From positions 3,038,001 through 3,102,000 of the forward strand of contig OZ243953.1 of assembly GCA_965214475.1 (NCBI GenBank): a stretch of DNA of 64,000 bases, in the 5' to 3' direction. Below the pieces are notes generated by a model. That model saw only the letters and a list, made by a program, of their open reading frames with translations. It searched no databases and was not told the DNA's origin. Each line of letters opens with the position of its first letter. Positions within the stretch are counted from its first letter, which is position 1. Origin of the DNA: SIRX01 sp965214475. GTDB taxonomy: Bacteria; Actinomycetota; Rubrobacteria; Rubrobacterales; Rubrobacteraceae. Below, one piece after another: positions 33,973 to 43,168 of this stretch. The position numbers and the translations under genes are program-made.

Positions 33973-34706
33973 GCGTCCTCCTCTGTCGCGGCGAGTATCT
34001 CCGCCAGATGAACGGGTTTGACCCCGGTCTGGCCGCGCATAAGGCTGCCGCCGATGTGCATGAGGCACGAGTTGTCCCCAGCACAGCAGACCTCGGCCTC
34101 GGTACCTTGTATGTGACGCAGCTTGTCCGAGAGCATCGCCGTCGAAGTCTCAGCGTTCTTGACGGCGAACGTGCCGCCGAAGCCGCAACACTCCTCTGCC
34201 TGTGGTAGCTCCACGAGGTCCATACCCTGCACATTCCGCAGTAACTTCATCGGGGCTTCACCAACGCCCAGCATTCTCAGGGAGTGGCAGGTGGGGTGGA
34301 AGGTAACGCGGTGCGGATAGTAGGCGCCGACATCTTCGGCACCCAACTCGTTAACTAGAAACTCGGAGAGTTCGAATACCTTTGGGGCGATAGCTTCTAC
34401 CTGTTCGGCCAGCTTAGGGTCTCTAGCGATTCCGGCGGCGTGCGGGTAGAGTTCGCGGACCATTCCGACGCAGGAGCCGGAAGGCGCGACGACGGCGTCG
34501 TAGGGAGAGAAAATGTCTATGAAGCGTCGGATCAGGGGTAGCGCCTCGCGTTGGTAGCCGGTGTTGTAGTGCATCTGGCCGCAGCAGGTCTGCTCTTCGG
34601 GAAACTCCACCTCGACGCCGAGCCGTTCGAGCAGCTTCACGGTCGCGATGCCGGTCTCCGGGTAGAGCGTGTCGTTGAAGCAGGTTATGAATAACGCTAC
34701 GCGCAT
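33969..34706 (-). CDS. lutA: lactate utilization protein LutA (CCG domain)
   Basis: 245 residues from ATG 34706. It has two CCG (cysteine-rich) domains: EEQTCCGQMHYNTG and AEECCGFGGTFAVKN, with further cysteines in HPTCHSL and EVCCAGDNSCLMH. These bind Fe-S-type or heterodisulfide-like cofactors in the GlpC/LutA family. It is first of the lutABC operon on the minus strand. No LutR-type regulator is adjacent; the small gene at 34876 is divergent. Confidence 0.92.
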   Translation of the reverse strand: MRVALFITCFNDTLYPETGIATVKLLERLGVEVEFPEEQTCCGQMHYNTGYQREALPLIRRFIDIFSPYDAVVAPSGSCVGMVRELYPHAAGIARDPKLAEQVEAIAPKVFELSEFLVNELGAEDVGAYYPHRVTFHPTCHSLRMLGVGEAPMKLLRNVQGMDLVELPQAEECCGFGGTFAVKNAETSTAMLSDKLRHIQGTEAEVCCAGDNSCLMHIGGSLMRGQTGVKPVHLAEILAATEEDA

Positions 34707-34875
34707 CTCTCTACTCCCCAGACCTTCGTGCCGTCATCCGAGCCTCCTGTCCCCGTCGGTTCTTTCCTCTTTATCTTAGCCTATCTTGCGGTGTCTCGGG
34801 AACCGCTAACCTGACTAGCTCTCCAGCGGATAAAATGACTACAGCATTAGTTGGCGTAAATTCTCGGGAGGGATC

Positions 34876-35238
34876 GTGGGAGATTTCTCGGTAGATATGA
34901 CAACTGAGAATTGCAAGAAAAGTGTAGAAGAGCATCTCAGTAGCAAGGGCTTTGCGGTCGCTACTGACGAAAGCGCCGGCAGTACGACGATTTTCCGAGA
35001 GAATGACGAGCATGACCAGGACCCTTCCATGCTCAAAACGATGCTCGGGGTGGCTTCGAATGTGCTCCTCTCTAGTTCGTCGGGTCGGGGAGAATCGGAA
35101 GATACCCGTTCGGTGCAGGTGGTGATCCTCGGAGAAGAGGAAGGCGTGCGACTGGTGATAGACGCTTCCGAGCCCGACCTGCAGCAGGGTTTAGATGAAT
35201 GGGTGGAAACGGACCTCGGAGGACGGCCACAAAACTAA
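34876..35238 (+). CDS. small acidic protein, unknown
   Basis: 120 residues from GTG 34876, preceded by GGGAGG at a good distance, which favours a real gene. Its C-terminal part (SVQVVILGEEEGVRLVIDASEP) looks like a compact alpha-beta fold. No membrane segment or motif. It sits alone between the divergent lutABC operon and the permease, and ends before a bidirectional terminator. Confidence 0.5.
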   Translation: MGDFSVDMTTENCKKSVEEHLSSKGFAVATDESAGSTTIFRENDEHDQDPSMLKTMLGVASNVLLSSSSGRGESEDTRSVQVVILGEEEGVRLVIDASEPDLQQGLDEWVETDLGGRPQN

Positions 35239-35265
35239 CGGACATTGTCTGCCCTCCAACGTCAA

Positions 35266-35303
35266 ATAAAAAGGCCCGCCTACGATGCGCAGGCGGGTCT
35301 TTC
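35266..35303. terminator. bidirectional rho-independent terminator
   Basis: AAGGCCCGCCT and AGGCGGGTCTT pair around ACGATGCGC with one mismatch. TTTTTATTT follows on the minus strand and TTTCGG on the plus strand. It ends the permease operon and the small gene at 34876. Confidence 0.75.
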
Positions 35304-35319
35304 GGTTACTATAGAAGCC

Positions 35320-37140
35320 TTATGAGGAAGTTGTGGTTTCCTCCTTTGACTCTTGTTGCTGCGCTTGGCGGTTGCCGATAACCCCGAGTGCCACGAGCAC
35401 GCCTATCAGGGCGAGGAGAACTATCGTGCCCAGGTTGAGGCCGAAGCCGTAGATCCAGATGTAGGTAATGGAACCGGCCAAGAGCACGTAGTAGGTCATT
35501 GGGATGATCGTCTTGCGGATAAGGGCGCCTTCCTTGCCCAGGAGCCCGCAGGTGGCCGAGGCCGCCACGACGTTGTGGACGGTGATCATGTTTCCCGCAG
35601 CACCACCAACCGCTTGCGCCGCAACCACGACCGCAGCCGAACCGGCGATACCGATGTTGACCGCCGTGGTGAACTGGAACAGCGAGAACGTCAGGTTACT
35701 TACCGTGTTGGATCCGGCAACGAAAGCGCCCAAAGCCCCGATCCAGGGTGCAAAGAACGGCCAGGTGCCCCCGGCCAGGTTGGCCGCTCCTTCAGCCAGC
35801 GTAACCGGCATACTTTCAAGCCCCGAAGAATTGTAGTTCGGGCTCGAGTTGATGAAGACTCGGACCATTGGCAGGGCCAGCAAAAGGGCGAAACCGGCGC
35901 CGATAATCTGCTTGCCCGCCACCTTCCAGCTCTCTGCTATCTGTTGAAAGGTCATCCGGTGCAGGAAGTAGGTGATGACGATAGCCATAAGGAACATAAA
36001 GCCCGGAAGGTAGAACGGAGCGAATCCAGCGGTTATCTCCGGGACCCCGAAAATATTCTCCCAGTCCAGCGATATGCCGGACAGGAAATCCACGAGGCCG
36101 AGTGCCGGGAGTCGGGTTATTACCAGGAAGAATGCCACCAGTGCGTAGGGCGCCCAGGCGTTGACGATGCCTATGCGCTGCTCGCCTTCGACCTCGGTGG
36201 CCAGGTCGTCGGGGTCTACATTACCCATCCACTCGTCTTCCCAGTTTTCACGTGGCCCAAAGTCCCAGGGACGCTCGGGGAGGAACAGGCCTTTTTGGGC
36301 CGCAAAGACGGTGATGATCAGGCCAATAGGTCCGCCTAGCAGCGAAGGAAACTCCGGTCCGAGCAACCATCCGAACAGGATGTAAGGTATGAGCATCGAG
36401 ACGGCGGCGAAGATAGCGAATTTCCAAACTCCGAGCCCTTCGCCGAAGTTCCGATTTTCACCGAAGAAACCGGTAAGCATGCAGCAAAGTATCAGTGGGA
36501 TCAGGACGCCGCAGATGGCGTGAATGAGCACCACGCGCAAGGTGATCGTGTCAGTAACATAGGCCGCCAACTCCAGGTTCTGCTGCGACAGGTAGTTTTC
36601 GACCGGACCGCCGCCCTGAAGTCCACCCTGAACTCCCACGAGTAATGGTGTGCCCACGGCCCCGAAGCTGACCGGTGTGCTCTGGATTATGAGCCCCGAC
36701 ATGACCGCCGCCATCGCCGGAAATCCGAGCGCGAGCAGCAGGGGAGCGGCGACCGCCGCCGGGGTCCCGAAGCCCGCCGCGCCCTCGATAAAGGTTCCGA
36801 AGAGGAACGCGATAATGATGACCTGCACCCGACGGTCGGGACTGATGTCCGTGAAGGCTGACCGGATCGTATTTACAGCCCCGCTCTCAGCCAGGGTTGC
36901 CAGCAGCAACAGCGCCCCGAAGACGATGTAGAGGATGGTAAGGGCGATGATCAGACCCTGCACCGTCGAGGCGGCGATGCTCGCGAAACTTAGTTGCCAG
37001 ACCAAAAGTCCGATAATTACGACTACCACGTAACCAACAGGCATAGCCCAAACCGCCGGCCACCTAAGCCCGACTAACAGGACTCCTATCGTTAAAATCG
37101 GTGCCAGCGCCAAAAGACTTAGAACTAATATGTTTTCCAA
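35320..37140 (-). CDS. LctP-family permease, probably for glycolate/lactate
   Basis: 606 residues from TTG 37140 behind AAGG..GGGG. About 13 membrane helices and the family segments FGTFIEGAAGFGTPAAVAAPLLLALGF, QSTPVSFGAVGTPLLVG and GSNTVSNLTFSLFQ. The family covers both LldP (L-lactate) and GlcA (glycolate) of E. coli, which transport both acids. Being downstream of gcl and the glycerate kinase, 113 bases from the latter, it is more likely a glycolate (GlcA-type) importer here, though lutABC on the other side makes lactate import equally possible. Confidence 0.88.
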   Translation of the reverse strand: MENILVLSLLALAPILTIGVLLVGLRWPAVWAMPVGYVVVVIIGLLVWQLSFASIAASTVQGLIIALTILYIVFGALLLLATLAESGAVNTIRSAFTDISPDRRVQVIIIAFLFGTFIEGAAGFGTPAAVAAPLLLALGFPAMAAVMSGLIIQSTPVSFGAVGTPLLVGVQGGLQGGGPVENYLSQQNLELAAYVTDTITLRVVLIHAICGVLIPLILCCMLTGFFGENRNFGEGLGVWKFAIFAAVSMLIPYILFGWLLGPEFPSLLGGPIGLIITVFAAQKGLFLPERPWDFGPRENWEDEWMGNVDPDDLATEVEGEQRIGIVNAWAPYALVAFFLVITRLPALGLVDFLSGISLDWENIFGVPEITAGFAPFYLPGFMFLMAIVITYFLHRMTFQQIAESWKVAGKQIIGAGFALLLALPMVRVFINSSPNYNSSGLESMPVTLAEGAANLAGGTWPFFAPWIGALGAFVAGSNTVSNLTFSLFQFTTAVNIGIAGSAAVVVAAQAVGGAAGNMITVHNVVAASATCGLLGKEGALIRKTIIPMTYYVLLAGSITYIWIYGFGLNLGTIVLLALIGVLVALGVIGNRQAQQQESKEETTTSS

Positions 37141-37253
37141 GAAATTCCCCTTTCCTTGAACTCGAAACTACTCCTCCAACTTACCTCTATGCTATTCCGT
37201 TGCATCTCCTCTCCAAGCGTCCGATATAACCGCCGCGCCGTATAATAGTGAAA

Positions 37254-38537
37254 TCATTCGACCAGTGCCACACGCAGGTCATTGACGTTCGTGCCGGTCG
37301 GCCCCGTAAGGACCAAAGCGTCCGCCGCTTTGAGCGCCGGATAAGCGTCGTTGTCTGCGAGCGAGCCGGCAGGGCTCATTCCGCCATCGCGTATTTTTCG
37401 CGCCGTCGCGCCGCTAATGAGTCCGCCAGCCGCGTCGGTAGATCCATCGTTGCCATCGGTGTCTATGGCGAAGGCCGTCCAACCTTCTGTGCCGTCCAAC
37501 TCGACGGCGAGCGCGAGCGCAAATTCCAAGTTCGGACCACCAGTCCCGTTGCCCCGCACGGTTACGGTCGCTTCGCCGCCGCTCACGATGGCGCAGGGAG
37601 CCGAGACGGGGTTGCCGCTCTCAAGAGTTTCCCGAACTATTGCCGCGTATAATTCTCCCGAGGCGGCGGCGTCGCCGGTTATGAGGGTGGAGAGCAAGAT
37701 CGGCTCGTAGCCCAGCTCCCGCGCTTTTTCGGACGCCGCTTCGGAGGCGTGTCGTCCGCCGCCACAAACCACGTTTACGACGTTGTCGAAGATTTCGTCG
37801 CCGGGTTTCGGGTTCTCTTGGGTATTGTCCAGGTGTTCGGAGATGCTCTCCGGCGGCTGTATTTCGTACTTTGCGAGGGTTTCTCTTGCATCTTCCAGCG
37901 TGGTCAGGTCCGGGGTGGTAGGGCCGCTGGCGATGGAAGAGGGTTCGTCGCCGACTACGTCGGAGAGTAGTAGGGTGATGGTGGGGGCAGGATAGACCAG
38001 GCTCGCCAGGCCACCGCCTTTGAGAACAGAGACGTGCTTCCTTATGCCGTTGATCTCCTCTATATCCGCCCCGCTTTTGAGGAGATCCGAAGTTAGTTGC
38101 TGCAAGTCTGCTATTTTTATCGGCGGCGCAGGGTCGGCCAGGAGCGCCGAAGCCCCGCCGCTGATGAGCGCTAGGAGCAAGTCTCCTTCTCCGAGGGATT
38201 CGGCCCATTCGCGGGCTTTGCTCGCGGCCTCCACGCCGCGTTCGTCGGGTTCGGGGTGTGAAGCGTAGATAGTTTCCAGAATCTCCGGACCCTCGTCGTG
38301 ATCGTCCTTTGTGACGACCAGGCCGCCCGCCAGGCGGTCGCCGAGTAGCTCTGCCGCGGCCCGCGCCATCGGTCCCGCTGCTTTGCCGGTGGAGAGGATA
38401 AAGACCCGTTCGGCCTCGAAGTTTTCGCCGCCCGCACTTATATTGTCGCTCTCGACTTCCAGCGTGCGGGCGACTGCTTTCTCCGGATCGGCGGCGGAGA
38501 GACCCGCCGCCATTATTTCTTTCAGGTCTTCTTCCAT
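37254..38537 (-). CDS. glycerate 2-kinase (MOFRL family)
   Basis: 427 residues from ATG 38537, behind AAGGAG; eight bases after the gcl stop. Family segments: GKAAGPMARAAAELLGDR, LLALISGGASALLADPAPP (the SGG nucleotide-binding loop), SDVVGDEPSSIASGPT and a C-terminal MOFRL stretch (PNLEFALALAVEL, AFAIDTDGNDGSTDAAGG, LTGPTGTNVNDL). It phosphorylates D-glycerate to 2-phosphoglycerate, the last step of glyoxylate assimilation here. Closest to the GckA/TtuD type. Confidence 0.92.
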   Translation of the reverse strand: MEEDLKEIMAAGLSAADPEKAVARTLEVESDNISAGGENFEAERVFILSTGKAAGPMARAAAELLGDRLAGGLVVTKDDHDEGPEILETIYASHPEPDERGVEAASKAREWAESLGEGDLLLALISGGASALLADPAPPIKIADLQQLTSDLLKSGADIEEINGIRKHVSVLKGGGLASLVYPAPTITLLLSDVVGDEPSSIASGPTTPDLTTLEDARETLAKYEIQPPESISEHLDNTQENPKPGDEIFDNVVNVVCGGGRHASEAASEKARELGYEPILLSTLITGDAAASGELYAAIVRETLESGNPVSAPCAIVSGGEATVTVRGNGTGGPNLEFALALAVELDGTEGWTAFAIDTDGNDGSTDAAGGLISGATARKIRDGGMSPAGSLADNDAYPALKAADALVLTGPTGTNVNDLRVALVE

Positions 38538-38545
38538 CTGGCTCC

Positions 38546-40315
38546 TTAGTCTCTCTCCGGTACGCCCCCGACGATCTGGCCCGCAAGTTCTTCGGAGCCG
38601 TCGAGGATGGGCTCGTACTCGTTTATTTTGTCTATGGAGAGCCCCATCGCGGCGTTTACTTCCCGCTGACACATGATCTCCACGAGCGCCGGAACTTGTT
38701 GCTCCTCGCTGGACTGCACCGCCCAACCGAGGGCATCCTGTATGTCCTCCGGCCTCTCGACCCGGCATCCCAAAGCGCCCATCGCCTCCATGACTTTTAC
38801 GTTGTCTACGCCGTACTCACTGTCCGGGCCGTCGTAGGAAATGTCTACCCCATAGTTCATGTCGTAGTTCATTTCGCCCTGGCGAATAAGGCCCATGTAA
38901 GCGTTGTTCAGCATGACCAGCACGTAGGGTATCTTATACTGGCAGGCTACCGCTATCTCCTCCATAAGGAACTGGAACGAGTAGTCCCCGACGACCCCGA
39001 CCACCGTCTTGTCCGGCCTACCGAGCTTGACCCCAATGCACGCCGGGACTTCCCACCCGAGCGGGCCGGCCTGGCCGCAGCAGAGGTAGTGGCGCGGCTT
39101 ATAGGTCTTCTGGAACTGGCCCCCGAAGATCTGGTACAGGCCGATCGCCGTTACGAAGACGGTGTCGCGGTCGAAATACTCGTTGATCTCCTGGTAGACC
39201 CGCTGCGGCTTTACCGGCGAATCATCGAAATTGGTTTTGCGGAGCATCGTGGAACGCAGCTCATCCACCCGCTCGACCCACTCGTCGGGCTCCCGCTCGG
39301 AAGTCATGTCGTGGGCTACGTCGCGCATCGCCTCCAGCGCCAGCTTCGCGTCGGAGACTACGGCGAGATCCGGTGGAAAGACGCGGCCGAGTTGGCGCGG
39401 GTCTATGTCTACGTGGACGAATTTGCGGTCGCCCCGATACACATCGAGCTCGCCGGTGTGCCGATCGCCCCAGCGGTTGCCGATGCCAACAACCAGGTCA
39501 CTCTCTAGGAAGAGTGCGTTCGCGAAGCGTTGGCTGGTCTGCAAACCGACGATGCCCATATACAGCGGATGATCCTCGGGGATTATGCCTTTGCCCATGT
39601 ACGTCGGACTGACCGGAACCTGCAAGTATTCCGCCAGGTCCATCAGCTCCTCCGAGGCATCCGCGATGATAGCTCCACCACCGGGCATCAGGACGGGGCG
39701 CTCGGCTTCCAGGATCATCTCGACGACCTGCCGGATGGCGTCGGGTCGCGGCTCGGGTTTATCGAAGTGCAGGGGACCACCCCGGCGCGGGTCGAAATCC
39801 ACCTCCACTTCGGCTTTCTGAACGTCTATCGGCAAGTCTATGAGGACCGGACCGGGACGGCCTTCCTGGGCTATGCGGAATGCCTCCCGGAAGGTCCACA
39901 CGAGTTGTCCGGGCTCTTTTACCTGCACGGCCCACTTAGTCACAGGCTTGGCGATCTCCACGATGTCTACCGCCTGGAAAGCCTCTTTGTGCAGCACGTT
40001 GGTGGGGGCCTGGCCGGTAATGCAGATCTGGGGTATCGAGTCGGCCTGGCAGGTGTACAGGCCGGTGATCATGTTCGTCCCCGCCGGTCCTGAAGTCCCG
40101 ATGTTGATCCCGACCTTCCCCGTAACCCGCGTATACCCGTCGGCGGCGTGCGTGCCGCCTTCTTCGTGCCGGACGGAATAGTGCTTGATCTGGTCAGACT
40201 TGCTCATCGCCTTGTACAGCGGCAAGATCGCCGCCCCCGGAACCCCGAAGACGACCTCCACGCCCTCGTCCTCCATAACCTTCACGACCGCTTCCATTAC
40301 GTTCATCGTGGACAC
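38546..40315 (-). CDS. gcl: glyoxylate carboligase (tartronate-semialdehyde synthase)
   Basis: 589 residues from GTG 40315, ten bases after AGGAG; E. coli Gcl has 593. It joins two glyoxylate molecules to tartronate semialdehyde and CO2 using thiamine diphosphate. FGVPGAAILPLYKAM at the start is the Gcl form of the family; the usual catalytic glutamate is replaced by the valine seen in GVPGAA-type enzymes. Central PTYMGKGIIPEDHPLYMGIVG and the ThDP motif GDYSFQFLMEEIA...NNAYMGLIRQ follow. First of the operon gcl-kinase-permease, divergent from iclR; a dyad at 40406-40420 lies in its promoter. Confidence 0.93.
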   Translation of the reverse strand: MSTMNVMEAVVKVMEDEGVEVVFGVPGAAILPLYKAMSKSDQIKHYSVRHEEGGTHAADGYTRVTGKVGINIGTSGPAGTNMITGLYTCQADSIPQICITGQAPTNVLHKEAFQAVDIVEIAKPVTKWAVQVKEPGQLVWTFREAFRIAQEGRPGPVLIDLPIDVQKAEVEVDFDPRRGGPLHFDKPEPRPDAIRQVVEMILEAERPVLMPGGGAIIADASEELMDLAEYLQVPVSPTYMGKGIIPEDHPLYMGIVGLQTSQRFANALFLESDLVVGIGNRWGDRHTGELDVYRGDRKFVHVDIDPRQLGRVFPPDLAVVSDAKLALEAMRDVAHDMTSEREPDEWVERVDELRSTMLRKTNFDDSPVKPQRVYQEINEYFDRDTVFVTAIGLYQIFGGQFQKTYKPRHYLCCGQAGPLGWEVPACIGVKLGRPDKTVVGVVGDYSFQFLMEEIAVACQYKIPYVLVMLNNAYMGLIRQGEMNYDMNYGVDISYDGPDSEYGVDNVKVMEAMGALGCRVERPEDIQDALGWAVQSSEEQQVPALVEIMCQREVNAAMGLSIDKINEYEPILDGSEELAGQIVGGVPERD

Positions 40316-40405
40316 TCTTATGTGGCTCCTCTCTGTGTCGCGACTCCCAAAAACCCTTCTACAAACGTATTGTCTCACCGGATACATGTCTGGAACAAGA
40401 TCGTT

Positions 40406-40420
40406 TTCCATGATGCGGAA
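40406..40420. promoter_or_regulatory. candidate IclR-type operator (site 1)
   Basis: TTCCATGATGCGGAA has the TTCC-N7-GGAA form of IclR-family operators. It stands in the gcl/iclR gap, just upstream of a possible gcl promoter (TTGTTC, then GACAAT on the minus strand). Site 2 at 41314-41328 differs in one of 15 bases. Confidence 0.6.
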
Positions 40421-40506
40421 CAGGCCGACTATATGAGTGGTGATTAGTGTTGTGGTTTCCGGTATTCTTAAGGGTAGAAGGGATTCCGTGGCAAAGAGGT
40501 GGAATT

Positions 40507-41295
40507 TTGGCGACAGAGGACGCAACGGAGGTACGCCCGCGGGAAGGTGCCGTCCAGTCCGTCGAGCGGGCGCTGGATATTCTGGAGTTCGTAAGCCGGT
40601 CGGAGGGCGAGTTGGGGATCAGCGAGATCGGGGAGGCGACAGGATTGTCTGCCGGGACGGTCCATCGGCTGCTGGCAACCCTGGGCTCGCGGGGCTATGT
40701 CTACCGCAACAAAGAGACGCGACGTTACGCGCTAGGATTGAAGTCGCTCACGATGGCGACGGTAACCCGGGAGCGAGTCGGCGTCACGTCGCGACCGTTT
40801 CTGGAGGAGTTGGCGCAGGTGAGCCAGGAGACTGCTAATCTGGCGATTCTGGAAGGCAACTCCGCCGTTTACATCGAGCAGGTAGCGCCACCGAACCGCA
40901 TGTTGCGGATCTTTACCGAGCCGGGAAACAGGGTCTCGCTGCACGCGTGCGGTTCGGGGAAGGTGCTTCTGGCCTACCAGACACCCCGACTCGCCGAGTT
41001 GTTGATCGGACGCCTGGACATGGTTCGGCACACCGCGAGCACCATTACCGACCTCGGCCAGCTCCGGTCCGAGTTGCAGCAAATCCGGCGCCAGGGATAT
41101 GCGGTGGACTTCGGGGAACAAGAGGACGGCGTCCGCTGTCTCGCCGCACCGGTCTTCGGGACGGACGGTGACATCTTCGCCGCCATGAGCCTCTCCGGCC
41201 CCTCAAGCCGCCTCGAAAGCAAACGAGCGGAATCAATCGTCCCTCATCTCAAGCGCATCACCACAGCCCTCACGGAAAAATTAGAGGCTCCCTGA
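40507..41295 (+). CDS. IclR-family regulator of the glyoxylate genes
   Basis: 262 residues from TTG 40507, just after GAGGTGG. N-terminal winged HTH (SVERALDILEFVSRSEGELGISEIGEATGLSAGTVHRLLATL) and a C-terminal IclR effector domain (VTSRPFLEELAQVSQETANLAILEG, then HACGSGKVLLAY and GYAVDFGEQEDGVRCLAAPVF). E. coli relatives AllR and IclR sense glyoxylate; since gcl lies on one side and hyi on the other, this one probably senses glyoxylate or glycerate. Sites 40406-40420 and 41314-41328 may be its operators. Confidence 0.88.
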   Translation: MATEDATEVRPREGAVQSVERALDILEFVSRSEGELGISEIGEATGLSAGTVHRLLATLGSRGYVYRNKETRRYALGLKSLTMATVTRERVGVTSRPFLEELAQVSQETANLAILEGNSAVYIEQVAPPNRMLRIFTEPGNRVSLHACGSGKVLLAYQTPRLAELLIGRLDMVRHTASTITDLGQLRSELQQIRRQGYAVDFGEQEDGVRCLAAPVFGTDGDIFAAMSLSGPSSRLESKRAESIVPHLKRITTALTEKLEAP

Positions 41296-41313
41296 AAAAT
41301 GCGTGCGCTTTAG

Positions 41314-41328
41314 TTTCATGATGCGGAA
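41314..41328. promoter_or_regulatory. candidate IclR-type operator (site 2)
   Basis: TTTCATGATGCGGAA matches site 1 in 14 of 15 positions. It lies between the iclR stop and the hyi start, 90 bases ahead of hyi, where a promoter for the second operon would be. Confidence 0.55.
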
Positions 41329-41417
41329 TACTTTATTTACGCAGTTTCGGGGTTGTGTTTTAGTAGATCTTGGGGGGTACAAACAACAACCGGACGAAAA
41401 GGCGATGGGAGTAAAGG

Positions 41418-42233
41418 GTGAGATTCAGCGTGAACGTTTCGATACTTTTCAAAGAAGCTCCGTTTCTGGAGCGGTTCGAACTTGCTGCGGCGGCCGGTTT
41501 CGGGGCCGTCGAGTTCTGGTGGCCCACGGGCGAGGATCTCGGTGAGGTCGAGAAGGCGGTGAAAGATGCGGGCCTTCGCGTGGCGCTCTTCAACTTCGAT
41601 GCCGGGGATATGGCCGGCGGTGACCGGGGCTTGGTAAGCGACCCCAATACGCAGGATCAATTCCGGGAGAACGTTCCGGTGGCATTGGAGCTGGCACGGC
41701 TCCTGGACTGCCGCCGCATGAACGTGTTGCTCGGCCACGAGATAGAAGGCATGGACCGGGAAGAGCAACTCGCGCTGGCCCGGGAGAACGTCGGCTTTGC
41801 GGCGGACGAGGCGCACAAGGTCGGCATCGAGTTGGTGGTGGAGGCAGTCAACACATTCGAGAACGGCCCGTACCTGATCTACACGACGGACGAAGCGGTA
41901 GAGTTTGTAGACGGCCTGGATCGTGGCAACGTTGCGATACAACATGACTTTTACCATATGCAGCGGATGGAGGGGGATCTGGTCGCCAAGCTGAGGGAAC
42001 ACATCGGTTCGGTAGGGCACATCCAGATCGCCGACTCGCCGGGACGCGGGGAGCCGGGGACCGGGGAGATCCACTACCCCTACGTCCTCGGGGTTCTCGA
42101 AGAGCTCGGCTACGACGGCTACGTCGGCCTGGAATACAACCCCACCACGGAGGCAACCGAAGACAGCTTCGGCTGGCTGCCGTTTGAGTTGCGGGATACG
42201 GACGTACCGGTTTCGGAGTTGAAGATCTACTAA
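41418..42233 (+). CDS. hyi: hydroxypyruvate isomerase
   Basis: 271 residues from GTG 41418, after GGGAG. The TIM-barrel (xylose-isomerase-like) fold begins RFSVNVSILFKEAPFLERFELAAAAGFGAVEFWWP, a clear Hyi signature; metal ligands are in VVEAVNTFENG, QHDFYHMQRMEGD, HIQIADSPGR and GLEYNPT. It interconverts hydroxypyruvate and tartronate semialdehyde. It heads the operon hyi-glxR-glcDEF, with 12 bases to the next gene. Confidence 0.92.
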   Translation: MRFSVNVSILFKEAPFLERFELAAAAGFGAVEFWWPTGEDLGEVEKAVKDAGLRVALFNFDAGDMAGGDRGLVSDPNTQDQFRENVPVALELARLLDCRRMNVLLGHEIEGMDREEQLALARENVGFAADEAHKVGIELVVEAVNTFENGPYLIYTTDEAVEFVDGLDRGNVAIQHDFYHMQRMEGDLVAKLREHIGSVGHIQIADSPGRGEPGTGEIHYPYVLGVLEELGYDGYVGLEYNPTTEATEDSFGWLPFELRDTDVPVSELKIY

Positions 42234-42245
42234 AGGAGGATTTCT

Positions 42246-43142
42246 ATGGCGGAGAAAGTCGGGTTTATAGGGCTCGGAATAATGGGCGCACCGATGGCCC
42301 ATAACCTTATAGAGGCGGGCTACGATCTCGTTCTCTACAATCGCCCTGACGGTAAGGCCAGAGAGTTGGCAGACGAGGGTGCGGAAGTAGTGGACAGCTA
42401 CAAAGAAGTAGCCGAGCAGTGCGACGTCATCGTCACTATGCTCCCCAACTCGCCACAGGTCGAGGAAGTTTTGGCGGGTGAGGGTGGAGTATTCGAGGCG
42501 GTGCGCGAGGGAACCCTGATCGTGGATATGAGCACCATCTCCCCGGTCGTAACGCGAGAGCTGGCCGAGCAGGCAGAAGAGCGTGGTGCTTCCATAGTGG
42601 ACGCGCCAGTCAGCGGCGGAGACGTGGGGGCGCAGAAGGGGGAGCTCTCTATCATGGCCGGCGGTAACGAAGAGGATTTCGGGCGTGCGGAGCCTATCTT
42701 CGACGTGGTGGGCAAGGTCGCCACGCACGTCGGAGAGATCGGGGCCGGGCAGACGGTCAAAGCGTGCAACCAGATCGTGGTTGCGCTAAACATCACGGCG
42801 GTTTCGGAGGCGCTGGTGCTCGGGTCGAAAGCCGGTGTGAAGCCGCAGGCCATCATTGATGCGCTGTCGGGGGGGCTTGCGGGGAGCAACGTTATGGATG
42901 CCAAGGCGGAGAAGTTCGTCGGGCATGACTTCGATCCCGGCTTTAGGGTAGAATTGCATCACAAGGATCTGGGAATAGCGCTGGCGGCGGGCAGGGAATA
43001 CGGGGTATCACTGCCGGTTACGGCTATTGTGGATCAGATGTTGGACTCGTTGAAGGCGAAGGGGCGGGGTGATCGGGACCACTCGGCGATACTCACGCTT
43101 ATAGAAGACCTGGCACAGCACGAAATAGGGACCGGAGGGTAA
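42246..43142 (+). CDS. glxR: tartronate semialdehyde reductase (2-hydroxy-3-oxopropionate reductase)
   Basis: 298 residues from ATG 42246 behind AAAGGAGG. Rossmann motif GFIGLGIMGAPMAHNL, the substrate-site motif DAPVSGGDVGAQKGELSIMAGG and the catalytic-lysine helix GAGQTVKACNQIVVALN. It reduces tartronate semialdehyde to D-glycerate with NAD(P)H. Product of Gcl feeds it, and its product goes to the glycerate kinase encoded on the opposite strand. Could also be named garR. Confidence 0.93.
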   Translation: MAEKVGFIGLGIMGAPMAHNLIEAGYDLVLYNRPDGKARELADEGAEVVDSYKEVAEQCDVIVTMLPNSPQVEEVLAGEGGVFEAVREGTLIVDMSTISPVVTRELAEQAEERGASIVDAPVSGGDVGAQKGELSIMAGGNEEDFGRAEPIFDVVGKVATHVGEIGAGQTVKACNQIVVALNITAVSEALVLGSKAGVKPQAIIDALSGGLAGSNVMDAKAEKFVGHDFDPGFRVELHHKDLGIALAAGREYGVSLPVTAIVDQMLDSLKAKGRGDRDHSAILTLIEDLAQHEIGTGG

Positions 43143-43168
43143 CACCCTCTAGAAAAAGGAGGCGCTTT

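Noticed and set aside
35353..36339. Plus-strand open frame of 328 codons opposite the LctP permease
   Set aside because: Shadow of the permease; no start site or recognisable domain.
37239..37244. TATAAT on the plus strand just after the glycerate kinase stop
   Set aside because: No plus-strand gene follows it; downstream is the antisense of the kinase gene. Chance match.
41337..42728. Long minus-strand open frame (463 codons) opposite hyi and glxR
   Set aside because: The plus strand encodes two clear enzymes with good ribosome sites; the frame is an antisense shadow of GC-rich codons and has no recognisable motif.
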